A stretch of 64,000 nucleotides of DNA from Paraspadella gotoi (Eukaryota; Chaetognatha): the NCBI GenBank assembly GCA_051294375.1, contig CM119268.1, forward strand, positions 2,602,063 through 2,666,062. Reading direction: 5' to 3'. Positions 48,939 through 62,477 of this stretch are shown in pieces. Below the pieces are notes generated by a model. The model worked only from the letters and a program-made list of their open reading frames with translations, was not told the DNA's origin and did not search any database. Each line of letters opens with the position of its first letter. Positions within the stretch are counted from its first letter, which is position 1. The translations under genes were made by a program, and so were the position numbers.

Positions 48939-51900
48939 AAGAAGAGGAGATCGCCCGCGACCCGGGCGGAGGTGAACGCCGCGAGAGAGCGCCGCCGATG
49001 CCGTTGTCGGAGACGACTGCCAAGCGACGTTCATGAGAAAGCCAACGCCCTCACAAGCGGGGTTGACGCGGATAATTGACGCTTGCGCGCCTTTTTTGGA
49101 TCCGCTGATGTCTCGAAAGGACCGACGTCTCCATCAAAACGGAGACATTTCCTCTCCGCCTGATTCCGGTGCCTCTCTCGGCCTCTTCCAAGTCGACGTC
49201 GAACGTCTCCCTGCGAGTCTTCAGGCACGCCTCCATCCGTCGCTTGCGACGCCTTCAGTCGACGAGATACTCAAGTTCATCTTGACGTCATTACTCTTCT
49301 TCTAATCTCGTCCCTCGACTCCCTCACTGGAAGCTTCTACTCTTAGGCTAAACGGCTCCAACTCCCCTTCCTCTTTCAACTCGGCTACAGCTCCATATTC
49401 TTCTCTAACTCCTTTAATTCTAAACAAGTCGGATTGTCGCAGCTCATTAACTCACTCCAACACTTCACTTCAAAAGCGACCACGGCGCGAACCAACTTTC
49501 CTCCATCGTTGGTCAATAACTCCCCACTTCTTCTTGCTCCTCTTTCCTCCTCTTTTTCCACCTTTCTCCTCGTCGTCCCGTCTTCTTCCTCTTCATCTTC
49601 CTCCATTCCCTCTCCCTCTCCCACAGACCTCGTTCCAAAAATGTTCCACCATCTCATCGACATCTCGTCTAAGCCTTGCCGCATCTAATAAGCCGCTGCG
49701 TCAGCGAACTTCGAGACAACCGTCTTCAACGGCCTCGTCTGCCGATTCGAAGGTCGTACCGATATATAGAATTTCCCGGAATGGATCGTCAGAGACCGGG
49801 CGAGGAGACGCTAAAACTCGAGCGATTCTTCCAAACGTCGAAAGAAAGTCTACAATCAACAACGGGAAGGTCCTTAACGATCGTGATCATCCGTCAAAGT
49901 CACATTCCAGAGCTCGGACCAATCAAGCGTTGGTCTTTCAGGCGACATCGCCGAACTTCGACTCAATCAAATGAAATCGACGACTCGATTCTGTCAAATT
50001 CTCCAGCGAATCGCGAATCTTGCCTTTCCCTGCTTACTCCAGTCTCAGCCCCAGAGCCTCCTCAAGCCGACGCTGCCACGCTCCCTTCCGTCCTCGGCGT
50101 GCAAACCGCGAAAAAAGCGACGCGAATCTCGCGCACTCAGCGACGTTTTGAAGAAATGGCGCCGAGAACGAGGAAGAGCCGGAAGCCACGCTGATGGAGG
50201 AGTCGCCGATTTCGTACCGATTGGATGCCTGGATGCGGTTTTGGATGAGAATCTTTGGCTGCACGTGCCGATGAGGGGATAGGTGAGTTTGGAGGTAAAA
50301 TGGAGTGGGTGTCCTGCGGGAATGAGTTCCGTGTGTAAGAATGAAAATCGCTTTGTGGTGGGAGAAGACCTGTGAAATGATTTATAAGAAAATACTTTTG
50401 AGTTCGTATTACCTACAGGATGGAATGGCGTTTCACATACACAGAAAAAAAAAAAAAAACAAAAATGAGGGGAAAATTGTGAACGTTTAGGAATGGATGA
50501 AATGACGTTAGGTAAATATTCGTGTGTAAAGTGAATTTTATACGAGCGCCTCGGTTTGTCAACTCTTCCAACGAATTGGCTCTAAAGACTTTCCATCGCC
50601 ATCCCCAGAATCCCGGGCCGCCGTCTTCAACGCTCCTGGTGGCTGACTAACCATCGCCCTCGTGCCCGCGCGTCTGCCGACGCTTCGTCTCACAGCCCCG
50701 CGACGAATTTGCGTTCGGTCAAAGTTCAACCTGACCGGACGGTCGAGAGAGGGACCGGCGACCGACAGGCTTTAAATCGCGCTACAGAGGCGTCGGGCAG
50801 CTTTTTACAACGCGGTGAGGGCCGGCGTAGAGTTGAATTATCTCAGCATGCTCACATTTCTATAATAATCTTGTAATTTTTTTAATTTAATTTTATTTTA
50901 CAACATTTCCCTTTTCATTCCCACACTTTATACCACGATCGCATTCCTACATACTATCGGACCCTTCGTCTTTTCGCAACTCCCTCCAGCCCTTTTCGCC
51001 AACGAATTTATCTAAACTCCACCAATTTTTTATACCTTTTTCTCGTCCGCCGCTCTCTCTCTCCGCCCACCTCCCCTCTCTCTCTCTTCCACAACTCTTT
51101 CTTCCCGCCACGCCTTCACACCCAAACACAAGACAGCCAACATCATCGTCGACCCCAACCCCGAGGATGCACGTTCTCTTCGAACATCTCCGCGTCATAA
51201 AGGAATACGTGGAGTCGCACGTTTTGTGGGAAATTCAACCGAACCCACCGCCTTCCTCCCCTGCCTTCGCACGTTCGAGTACACGCACAGTCTCCCGTCA
51301 AGAGTGCGCCGCCGAGGCCTGACAAGCGCGGTCGCGCAGACGACCAAGGTGGGTGATTCTGGAGGGTTTGGAGTTAAGGAAGTTGTGCGATTGATTGATT
51401 GATTGCCCGAATGATTGGTTTAATTAATGAATAGGAAATAGATGATTGAAAATAAACAACTTTTAAACGATTGCGAATTGGGTAGCAATGAATAGAAGAT
51501 TTCTCGTATGCATTCAAAAAACATCACCTCATAAGAATAAACATGAGCTAGAAAAGTTGGAGACTCGATTCGTGGATTTGATTTGACTTCATCGACTTCA
51601 ATTTATACTCCCTCCCTTTAATTCTATTCCGGTCAAGCCTAACGAGAACCTTGTGGTCTTGGAGGAACGAAGGGACCTTCGAGACTGCGGTCGCGCGTCA
51701 TTCGGTCAACGGCGTCCGTCGTCTCAGCGTCTCGTCCTCAGAATCTGCTTCATCGGGCGAAAGTGGAGCCGCTGAGGAAGATCGTCGACGCAGTCATCGT
51801 CGGGAAGAACGATTGTTCGGTGGGCGCGGCCGTTTTTGTTTTTTTGAGTCTTTGCTTAATTAATAATCTTTTTTAATAATTAATTAATTATTTAATAATT

Positions 51901-54341
51901 AATTAATATTTTTTTAACGTCGGATATCTGGAATAGTTTAAATGAAGAGACTTAATTCCCAACTATTCAACGTTTAACGCGATAAAGTAATTAAATAATT
52001 CCAATTCAATTTTCATATTGCGAAAAGAGCCATATTCAAAATTTACCGATTAAACCGGAAGAAATTCTTTAAAAGAATTTAATATAGCAACGATATGCCA
52101 ATATTCATTCATACACTAATATTTTTTTTTAGTAATTATGCAAAGTTGTTTTTTAGGGGAATAAATATAGATAAGTGATTAAAACGGATTAGACGCCGGA
52201 ATAATCTCCAGAAAAGCTGACAAAATTAGATCGCTTAAATCGCCCAAGCTCCCTTCGACACCCCCTGCTTCTCCGTCCCACGCAACGCCTCTCTCCGCTC
52301 CACCCCCCCCCTTTTTTTCCCCGACCATCCAACGACTCAGATACTTGGACGTCACGAAAGCTTGATAAGACTTCCGATCGGAGTCTCTCTTACTTCCCAG
52401 TCTTCGTCACTTGAAGACCGCTCGTCTTGACGAACAACTTCTTGACCGGAGCGCCTGCTCGCCAGATGCGCCGTCCAGCAGGTAGGAGAGAGAGGTAGGT
52501 GTGGGGGCGGAGGGAGTGGTTGGTGTCAGGGGTGGTTAAAATTCAAGCGGGGTGGACGTTAGGGAATAATGGGATCAGCGATAACTATTTATAATCCATA
52601 CAATTCTCAAACAAACGTTGGGCTGATGAGGCTAACACCGATAACCGAAACCATTTTTGGTCTGAAAAAAAAGTTTTTCTCATTTAATTGTCAAAACTAA
52701 TTTTCAACGGCCCCTTCGTTCAGACGTCGTTGACTTGGTCCTCGATCACGAACGAGTACACCTCTCCCTTTCAAAATCCTCTGGCGGAAGAAGCTTGGAC
52801 GAGTTTTCAAGGAGAACCTAACCGCCAAGATTGCGGGTCAGATGTCTTCGTTCACTTTTTGTTTTCGTTCGTTTATTTGTTCATCTCTATCTAATATTCC
52901 GCTCGTACGATCGTCTCGTTTGTTATCCAATTGTTTGGTTTAATTCTTCGTCTCACGTAGCTGGATTAAATCTTTCTTTACTTTACGAAGCTAAAGAACA
53001 AATCGGATTACATTAATTGTAAAGGCCACATTCTCCCCCCTTTTAGGTGACGCTACTTTCGACATCCGGGCGCAAGACGTCATTCACCAGATCCAGGGCG
53101 CCGGTCACGTGCATTATTGTACAAATCGGAGAGGGTCGGCCTCGATTTCCATTGGGCCCTTCATGTCTCACGTGTATGACTGGTAAAAAAAAAACGCCAA
53201 GGAATGCGATGTTCTTTTGATTAAAACTTGAAGTTCGAGCGTGACGAACGAGAGACACCTAGGAACTTGTGATAGACTAAAACAAAAGACCATGGTTTAT
53301 TGCAGTGAAGTTTAATGAGTTATGGCAATAACTTATGCATACTTATGCCGCAAAAATGTTAAAAAGATCTTTTTTACAGTGATACCTCGAATTCGGCGCA
53401 AAGAAGGTTAGTGAAATACGGCGCGTGGGCGAAAATCGTTTTCACGGATGGAGTAGACTATGAATCTTGTAATGTTTGGTAAGCTAAAATCTGAAAATAA
53501 TGAAATAGTGTCGTAAATAAATAAAATAATGAATAATACATTGAATTAATTAATTTCTTTGATTAGGTTCGGAGTTCTTACCGTTTGCACACTCTGGCTC
53601 TGCGAGAGGCGAGTCTCACGGGCGACTCTCTTGGTTCTCGCTTCTTTCGAACTAAAAACCCTCAAGAAATTCTACGTGAGACGCAACGCGGTCATCAAAA
53701 GATGCAATGGGCGCAGGTTAGTGGGGTCATCAGAAGATCCGCATTGGGCCAGGTTATTGAGCCTCCCGCTTAATGGGTCTTGCGCTTTGTCCTTTGGGCT
53801 TTCACTTGCTTCCTGCTTTAGCTGCTTATTATTTGGCTTGATACCAGAGGTTTTTCCTGAAATCATCCGACCAGGGCTTGAACGCGGGACATTGATTTGA
53901 AGACTTAGAGTTAGCCTGATGTCTCTCGAATTATTTCAAATATCCTTAATCATTTCCAATATAACTAAACTTGAAAAAATTAATGTCTGTTCCACTAAAA
54001 CCCTCCCACTGTTCTTAAAACACGTCCACCTTTTCCAAATCCCTCAACACCCCAAACCCCCCCAACTCAACACCTCCTCTCTCAAAGGCGCCGCTCCACC
54101 ATCCCCCTTCGCTCGGCCCCATCAGTCGGAACGCAACGTCCACATGCGACACCGTCGCTCGCTCCTACGAGGAGACGGAGCGAGAGATCGGGCGTTGCCT
54201 TGGCGACCCCACATGGAGGATGAAATGTCCGATCGAGAAAGTAACATCAGAGCCTTCCGGTTTCACTGGTCGGACGGGGGTGGGGAATCACGTGGAGAAA
54301 TCGAGAAAAAGCTGATCGTGAAAAAAGAAAGATCATGAATA
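48939..54341 (+). pseudogene. Frameshifted copy of the F-box gene
   Basis: Corresponds to the F-box gene at 39274-44451. Exon 1 lacks its beginning, including the start codon, because the copy starts after the gap. Single-base indels break the reading frame many times: exon 1 is split over several short frames between 48990 and 50282, and the F-box motif region near 50200-50280 has extra bases. Splice sites are mostly recognisable. Given the indel pattern, this is likely sequencing error and not true pseudogenisation. Confidence 0.85.
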
Positions 54342-54840
54342 GAAAGTGTGTGAAATAAAGAGAAGATATCTCTTTGCAAACAACACAAATTTGTTTTAAA
54401 AATGCACCAAGACCTCGTGATTTTTGTATTTTGAACTATATTACGTTGTTTTATATTTGTTTAATTTAATAAAATAATTTTAAGTAGAACTTTGTTCTAA
54501 AAAATCTTATCCTCAACTCGGCAATGGAAAACGTCCGACGGTAAAAACAAAAGAGGAATTCGAATCGGTCGCTCTGTATTTTTTTAAATTGGAAGAGATA
54601 ACTGAATTGGGGGAAATTCCAATTAAATCAGTGAAAAAACTCCACGAAGAGTGATCGCACTTTTAGTAGCAGAAAACGTTAAATTACCAAGCTTTTTTTT
54701 TTAAACATAAATTCAAAAGTTAAGCAAGTTCCATTTTAAACTAAAAGGATTTCGGCGACCTTATTCCGCCGGTTTTTAACCCCGCGGTTCCATCCCGCGC
54801 ATATAAGCTACGGACTAGCCGTTATAACCGCGACTCAACT

Positions 54841-55160
54841 CACCCAGTCCCGATGCTGGCCCGCCTGGGCGTATTCCGCGCCTGGCAAATCTCTCACCCG
54901 CAAGATGTCGCACTCGTCGCGACAGATGCGTCGCGGTCGAGCGAAGATGCCGGTGTCGTCGCAATCGCGGGAAAGAGTGAAAGCAGACCGTGGGGACGAG
55001 GAACTCGGCCGCAAAGCGGATCCGAGAGATTGATGTGATGAGGCTGGGGAGGAGTTCTGGGATGAGAGAGAAGAGATGGGGTTTAGAGATTGATGGTGTT
55101 AAGGCGATCGGGGCAGCATCTATCTCTCTCTCTCTCATTCTCTCTCCTCTCTCTCTCGTC

Positions 55161-55193
<33 letters not shown>

Positions 55194-56971
55194 CTCTCCT
55201 CCATCTCGTACTCACTGGCGCAGTTGCTGTTCCCGTTCCTACTGTTGAGTAAAGATTAAGTGACGTAGATTGATTGATTTCCGACGAAAGCCGAACACGA
55301 AGGCGCCTGACAAAGGAAAATGATGACCAGATGATGACAAAACCTATGTAAGGCTGACAAAATCCTTCCTCTCAACAGGGGACTCACCTCTGGTAAGGCT
55401 GACAAAATCCTTATCCTGTCTTCCTCTCCAGGGACTCACCTCTGTAAGGCTGACAAAATCCTTCTTCCTCTCACAGGGAACTCACCTCTGTAAGGCTGAC
55501 AAAATCTTCTTCCCTCTGACAGGGACTCACCTCTGTAAGGCTGACAAAAATCCTTTCTTCCTCCAAGTTCGTCTTCGGCGAAGAAATCGTCTCGTATTCG
55601 CTCAGTCTCGAAGAACGCTGGAGAAATGTCGAGTGTCATAATGAATATAAATAAATATCAATAAATAATAATGATAATAATAAATAATAATAAATAATAA
55701 ATAAATAATAATATAGGGGCATAGTACGATTTCTACCGCCGCATCGGTGCTCTTGGATCATCCATTTCGGATGGCTAAAAGAAGACAAAGGAGAAAGAAA
55801 GAGCCAGAAGGGCGTAATCCCCGTTCTTTTCCTTGAGTAACGGAGTTGGCCGGCCCAGCCCGATGTGAGTCAGTGTCCACCTTCCGTCCTCTTCCCTCCC
55901 TTCTCAAAATCCCTATCCCCACTCTCTCCTCCATCTTTCCCCACCTTTTTAAAACAAACCATTACTGGCTGCAAGGCCTCTCAGAGGCATTGTTGTCTGC
56001 ACCTAAGACTTGATCTATTGGGAACGAAGTCAAGAGCCACATACAGTGTTTATAAAACATAAATGTAGGACCAAAGAGCCAAATTTTGTTTCCTTAAATC
56101 CTGAAAAATGAATTTTTAGCCTTATAGTATTTAATTTCAATCAGTTAACAAACTTATACCCGCGATATTCTAACTCCTAAAACCCAGAACTTTAATAATT
56201 TATTTCTAGTACTTAATCCGACAACCCTAATCTTTGTTCATACTTTGAAAATCAAAATTATTACTTTCAAGGTATTAAGAGAGAATGAGGCGTATTAATA
56301 TTATTATTTATACTTAATGTTATTGTAACGCGTAATTTTAATCAAGAATATTTTTATCATAACAAGATGTTTTTTTTTGTTTTTATTATATTAAAAATAA
56401 TATTTTCCGGGACTCTCTAAAAGACTTCTAAAAACTTCTCTCAGCACTTTTTTTCTGTGTTCGCCGTCAAAAGAACTTGGAAGGAAAGATTAATCCTCGC
56501 ATATGTTCTTAGTTATTCCTTCTTTCATGTTAATACTCGTGGTCAGTAACTGAAATAGGGCAAAGAAATGTACATTATGCATTATGGCAAATTGAAATTG
56601 AAATATTTACAATGTCTTTTATTTCGGCACTGAAAAAAAATCTTAAATCGTTATCAAAGAGAGAGAGAGACTTGAGCGACAGAGAGATACAGAGAGAGAT
56701 ATATCATTTATTTAATATATATATATATATATATATAGAAGCGAGGAGGAGAGAAAGTAGTCCGAAAGAATCCTCACCTTTCATACCCAAGCCAGGGTAA
56801 CTGGGATAGCCCCCAGGACCGAAGCTTCGCCCCTTTCTCTTTGTCCGCCCCCAAGTTGACCTGCAAGACCCCCGTGGCCTCGAGTTTGCACTTGGCGTTG
56901 ACCCGGACGCACTTGTAAGTAACCCCGCGTGTGTGGACTGTCAGTTTCTTGATGGCGGGAAAGCCTTTTAG

Positions 56972-57057
<86 letters not shown>

Positions 57058-57144
57058 ATGTATTGAATGTAATTGAAATGTATAAAACAGATACGGCCTT
57101 GGGCACGCCTAATGAGAGAGAGAGAAGAGAGAGAGGAGAGAGAG

Positions 57145-57179
<35 letters not shown>

Positions 57180-58525
57180 AGAGAGAGAAGGAGAGAGAGA
57201 GAGAGAGAGAGAGAGATATGTACTCGATGAAAATGTCTCCAAGCTCTTTTCTACTACTTATTCCCAATAACAACCCGCACATGGATCGCAAAAATCACTG
57301 CATTCAATCAACATCCGCCCACAAACGAGGTGTCGTCGACACACACACTTCCACTTGTAAGCATATTGGCGTCTTGCCGCAGCCGTAGATCGCGCGCCAA
57401 GCGTCACCACGTGGCAAAAGGCGTCTTCAGCCACCGGAAACGAATGGGCGTGGCTACCTCTCATCTCGCATGCGGAAGTAATCGGCGATTTCGGCCGAAA
57501 GGTTTGGTGGCGCGTTGGTGCGAGTGGAGCGCAATGGTGAGACGCCGGGCGGGGCGGGGGCGAGCTGAAGGTGAGGAGGTGAGAGGTGAGGTAATGAGAG
57601 AGGAGAAGAACGGAATGTTAAGAGTATAAAGGAAAGGATAAAAAGGGATATAAAGTTACCTATTTTACTATCTTATCTTTGTTAAAGTATAACTCTCGAT
57701 ATGGGCGAGTAACACATCTAGCTGATCACGATTTTGTCGCGCGAATATCATTCTCGGTTTTCTTTAGGTTTCTAAAGTTTCAGACCGACGGAAGGAGAGT
57801 CGTTTCTCTTGATGACGAGAGGTAGAAAAGAGATGAGAGAGAGAGGGAGGGAGATGAGAGAGAGAGAGGAGAGAAGAATAATTTGGCGCTTGTTTTCACT
57901 ATTTTATTTCCGCGCCTTTCCTCTCTCTGATCTCTCTCTCTCATCTCTCTCTCCTCTCTCTGTCTCTCTCCTCTCTCTTATTCTATCTCTCTACGTGGAG
58001 TATTGCTGAGCTGAAAGTACTAAATGACAAAATACACATTTTTTTTTTCGACGAGGACCGGTACTCGCGCTCGCTGCTGAGCTGCGAAGATTGTGGCTGC
58101 AGACGCTGCCTAGGCTGCCGCTTTGGCCGAAGCACAAACCCAAATCCTCGCAGCAGGTTACAGATGAAAAAGAAAAAAAAAGGAAAAAAAAAAAAAGAGA
58201 AAAAAAAGAGAAAAAATAGGTAAAACGTCAGTATCTCTGAATGAGAGAGACAGGAAGGCAGAAAAATAGGAAGAAAGGGGGCAACGCCTTCTCGGGCGGC
58301 GGCGGGGGCGCCCTAGCGGCGCCGGGCTCCCTGATGCGCGCCAGCGCCAACGAAAGGTAAACCGCGAGCGGGCTCGGCGCCGATATTTCTTTTTTAATTC
58401 GGCTCTCAAGATGACCAGAATACGTCGCCGCAACTGGACAAGAAAGTTTTGGAAAAAGCGGGCCGGCGAACCTCTGTCGTCGGCGAAGCGACGACGGAGT
58501 ATAAACAAAAACAGAAAACATTAAC
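54841..58525 (-). pseudogene. Frameshifted copy of the ROR CRD, Ig and signal-peptide exons
   Basis: Corresponds to 44941-48486. Recognisable pieces are the CRD exons (near 54850-55060, 55210-55300 and 55555-55620, with the duplicated CRD-donor units), the Ig exons (56780-56965 and about 57355-57560) and the leader region near 58500. Single-base indels break the frames, for example in the FRCEMRG and DTGYYKC segments. The kringles, transmembrane and kinase are absent, so on its own it cannot encode a receptor. Confidence 0.85.
56972..57230. repeat. (GA)n microsatellite cluster, second copy
   Basis: Equivalent of 46985-47260 inside the noisy duplicate. Confidence 0.9.
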
Positions 58526-58930
58526 GAGAAAAGAGGCGACATTGGGGTGGAAACAAAAGGAGGAGGAGGAGAAGGAGGGGAAGGAGGAGAGAGGAAGATG
58601 TTGTTGACCGGACGACGAACAAAGACGACTCAAGAACACCATATGTCATGTCGCCTAGTTTTTTAATTCCTACTAAACGATTCAAGAATTTTTTTGGTAA
58701 TCCGCTTCTAATTGTCCCGATAGCGTTGGAACAAAAGAAATGTCAGCAGCGACGAGAAAAGATTTCGACGACCTTTCGACCGAAGTAATCCGACCATGGG
58801 TCCGAAGGACGCGACCGATCAGCGACGCGCACGAGTCATGACCTCCTTCCTCAATGCGCGACGCGGATTTTTTTTTTTTTTTCTCAGCTCTTTTATTCCC
58901 TTCTGTTTGGCCGGTGGTCAGGCGACCGAG

Positions 58931-58953
58931 AGTCGAATTAATCTCTCTCTCTT

Positions 58954-59019
<66 letters not shown>

Positions 59020-60309
59020 CTGCTCTCTCCCCTCATCCCTCTCTTCCCTTTGTTCCTTTGTTTGCTGGAAAGAGTCGATCTCCCTTTCTCTGTTTTGCAT
59101 TCCGCTCTCGTCGCGGGCGAAACTGGTCGTGACATCTCGCGGAAGGCGGCGGAAGCACGGAGCCTTCGAATCTCTTGTTATTTTGTTTATTCGTGAGAAA
59201 AACGCGAAAATGGTTATTGAAAAAAAAAAGAAAGAAAGAAAGAAAAAGAAAAAGTCGAAAAAAGGGGAAATGGACCGGAATGAAGTTTTTTGGTTTTTTT
59301 TTTTTGGAAACCAGACGTTTTTTGTTACAACCGATTTTCTTTGTACTAGGTTTTCTCTGTATCGATCCTTCAATTTTTTCTCTCAACAGAAAATCGAAAA
59401 TCGTTGATTCGAACTTCGATCTTCGCAGGTGGAACGACTTCTCGTCTTTTTATCGATTTCCTCGTTTCTATATCCGTTTATCGTTTTAGGTCTTCATCTT
59501 TTCGGGAAAAAAGTTCCGAAGATGAGAGAAAATAATGAACAAAATATAAAGTTAACACGTCGAGCTTGAAGAGGAGCTGAGAAGTGGGTGAGGGTATAAT
59601 GAGGTGAACTCATCGAAACAACAAAAAATACCACCTAAAAAGTAATAAAAGAAAAAACAAAAAACAAAAAACAAAAAAAAACAAAAACGCAACAACCAAA
59701 AAACCAAAATGAATCATCATGATAAATCATACCTCTTGCTAAACTTGAACCCAAAGGCTTAAAAAAACGGGGTTCAACCGCTCGAAACCTCGAATCGGGT
59801 CCGGATCTCTTCAACCTTGATTCTGAGCCAGAATCCTAAACGAGGGTCAAAAACCCTTCGAGACCCGATCCCTAAAATCGCCTCGAAAACCCCCCAGACC
59901 CTAATCCAGAAATCCCAGTCCTTGAAACCTCCTTTAAACCTAAACCCTGTAAACCTAAACCCTCTAAACCCAGAATCCTAAAACGAATTTGGATCCCAGT
60001 TCGTGTTTTTGTTGGCGAATTTTCGTTCGTGTTTCCTTTTGGNNNNNNNNNNGTTAAGACCTGAAACATGCAACAAACAACATGTCACAATAAATTAAAA
60101 TAATAAAATATTTAATAATGTAACCTTTCTTCCGCAAGCAAAGCAAAGCAAAGCAAAGGTGAGTCTCTCACTAGAGTCTCAAGTTTTTCCTTTTTTCATC
60201 ATCTTTTTGCACCATAGTTTTTATCGCTTGTCCTCATATTGTTCTTTGCCGTCTTGATTGCTTGCTTTCATTTTTTTCTTTTTCTTTCTTTCTTTCTTTC
60301 TTTCTTTCT
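58931..60309. other. Low-complexity region, no gene seen
   Basis: A (CT)n-rich tract at 58943-59035 and pyrimidine-rich sequence, then AT-rich DNA and a degenerate 'aaaccctaaacc' type stretch at 59780-59990. A 10-N gap lies at 60043-60052. Short open frames exist, but none has splice or family support. Confidence 0.5.
60043..60052. other. Assembly gap (10 N)
   Basis: Run of N. Confidence 1.
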
Positions 60310-60629
60310 NNNNNNNNNNNNNNNNNNNNNNNNNNNNNNNNNNNNNNNNNNNNNNNNNNNNNNNNNNNNNNNNNNNNNNNNNNNNNNNNNNNNNNNNNNN
60401 NNNNNNNNNNNNNNNNNNNNNNNNNNNNNNNNNNNNNNNNNNNNNNNNNNNNNNNNNNNNNNNNNNNNNNNNNNNNNNNNNNNNNNNNNNNNNNNNNNNN
60501 NNNNNNNNNNNNNNNNNNNNNNNNNNNNNNNNNNNNNNNNNNNNNNNNNNNNNNNNNNNNNNNNNNNNNNNNNNNNNNNNNNNNNNNNNNNNNNNNNNNN
60601 NNNNNNNNNNNNNNNNNNNNNNNNNNNNN
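60310..60629. other. Assembly gap (320 N)
   Basis: Run of N inside a (CTTT)n/poly-purine simple repeat. Confidence 1.
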
Positions 60630-60794
60630 AAAAAAAGAAAAGAAAATCAGTCGGGGAGTTTTATCCTCCACATAAATTCAATCCGCGACCGAAGAAAGAA
60701 CAAGAGACGGAGGAAAGGAAAGAAGAATGGAGGAAGGGAAAAAATGGAGGAAGGAGGAAAGGAAGAACAAAGGGAGGAAAAGAAAAGAAGAATA

Positions 60795-60921
60795 NNNNNN
60801 NNNNNNNNNNNNNNNNNNNNNNNNNNNNNNNNNNNNNNNNNNNNNNNNNNNNNNNNNNNNNNNNNNNNNNNNNNNNNNNNNNNNNNNNNNNNNNNNNNNN
60901 NNNNNNNNNNNNNNNNNNNNN
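60795..60921. other. Assembly gap (127 N)
   Basis: Run of N inside an AGGAAAG-type purine tract. Confidence 1.
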
Positions 60922-62477
60922 AAGGGAGGGAAGGAGGTGAGAAGAAGAAAGAAAAGAGGTCTTTAAAAATAGAGGAAGAAGGAAAAGAAGAACAAAGGGA
61001 GGAAAAGAAAAGTAGAATAGAAGAGGAAGGGAAAAAAGGGAGGAAGGAGTTTAGGAGAAGAGAGGAAAGAAAAAGAGAAAAGGAGAGAAAAAATTAAGGA
61101 AAGAGAAGAAAGGAGAATGCAGGAGGTAGAAAAACAGAAAAAAAGGAGGAAAGAAAAACGTAGGGAGAAAAAAGGAAAGAAGATATAAGAAAAAGGAGAG
61201 ATGATGAAAAAAAAAGGAGTGAACAAGAAAAAAGAGGAGAGAACAACAATATTGAAAGAAATAAAAACCAACATAAGAGAAAGTATTAAATAAATAATGT
61301 AACAGATACTGGAACAGAAAATATTTGAGAAGGAGTGAGCAGATAAAAAAACGTAGAAAGGGAGCAAAAAACCTGCAATAAAAACGAAAGTAAGAGGGGC
61401 AGGAGAAAGAGAGAAAAAAAATAGGAAGTGAACTGAATAATTAACCAAACAAACCGAAGTGAGGTGTTGTGGAGGAAGTCTCTATTCGTGTCTAGCACTA
61501 AGGTTAGTTTTCGATTTCTAGCTTTTACTCACAACTGATTCATCATTGTTGTTTCAATGGTTTCGACATTTAATTTAAACTTAAAGTTAAACGAGAGAAT
61601 TTTCATAAAATTCTAAAATGTTCTGCCGATAAAAATATCTCCCAACTGGGATTAAACCGGTCACATCGGAATGTGCTAGTATATGCTTTACCATGCTATG
61701 TTTTACAATAAAACGGTCGGGTAATCGTGAGACTCAGAATGTGTCGGGGTTTGTAAACTTTACCCTTCGATTTGTGGCACAAAACGCGAAGAAAGCAAAT
61801 CGGAAACGAAATTAGTCGTCGCCTCGAAAAAAACAAAAGGCGAAAACTTTTCTAAACAACAAAATGAAACTGATTGAAAAGAAAGTGAACTGAGGCGGCG
61901 GCGCTGCAGCTACTGAGGCTGCTACACTTTATATTAGTTGTTTCTTGTCTCTGCTCTGCTTTCACTCTTTTTGCTTTTTGCAAATTTTCCGCTGCTCAGG
62001 CAGCTGAACTTGATAATAGTTGAATAGCTCTGCCGCTCCTGACTCTTCTTTGTCGCCCTTCCTCACCCCGTCCTTCACTTAGTCAATTTCTCCGCAGGGA
62101 ATTGGATCAAAAATCTTAAAAAAAAGAACTAATTGAAAAGACAAACAACCTAATTAGCTAAATTTTGATAAGCCCAGAGGCGATGCGCCGAGGACGTTGA
62201 TGAACGAGCGACAAGAGAAAAAGGCGCGCGGCGATGAGCCCTCGGTCATTTTTGAAAAAAAAAAAAAAAGATAACATTATTATAATCATCATTTTTAGAA
62301 AAACCTAAGTTTGCAAGGTTACTATGACGCGTTTAAAGGGTAAGGATTCTGGACAAGTCCCTTTACCAATTAAAAATTAACTAATTAGAAACGTTTCGAT
62401 TCGACATAAATTATCCGCACAATGGAGATCTGAAACGACAATAAAACGTATTAATATTCGAGCACAGTTTTGCTCAG
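60922..62477. other. Purine-rich then AT-rich region, no gene seen
   Basis: 60630-61400 is an almost pure A/G strand (GGAAGGAAAAAG type). Near 61640-61715 the minus strand has a degenerate tRNA-like block ('gtaaagcatatactagcac', then 'ccggtttaatcccagttggg'), perhaps a SINE relic. Near 61890-62050 a GC-richer patch has several 'gctgctgag/ctgaggctgc' words. No exon supported. Confidence 0.4.

Larger units (their letters stand above)
48939..58930 (+). repeat. Second, indel-rich copy of 39.3-48.9 kb
   Basis: Direct repeat in the same orientation and order: F-box exons 1-10, the intron SINE, the 45-bp tandem repeats, the ROR CRD and Ig exons, and the signal-peptide region. It differs mainly by scattered single-base insertions and deletions, at similar density in exons, introns and flanks. 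It ends at the same '(cgaccgagagtcga)(CT)n' position where the first copy runs into the N gap, then continues into unique sequence. Best explained as an uncorrected long-read insert or haplotype copy. Confidence 0.95.

Noticed and set aside
48939-58930. True tandem F-box and ROR paralogues
   Set aside because: Single-base indels at similar density in exons and introns, and the N-gap boundary, point to an assembly artefact.
59780-59990. Telomere-like 'ccctaaacc' repeats
   Set aside because: Irregular spacing and many interruptions. No regular telomeric array.
61000-61450. Minus-strand hydrophobic Phe/Leu/Ser-rich frame
   Set aside because: Antisense of a low-compl- exity purine tract; no splice sites or homology.
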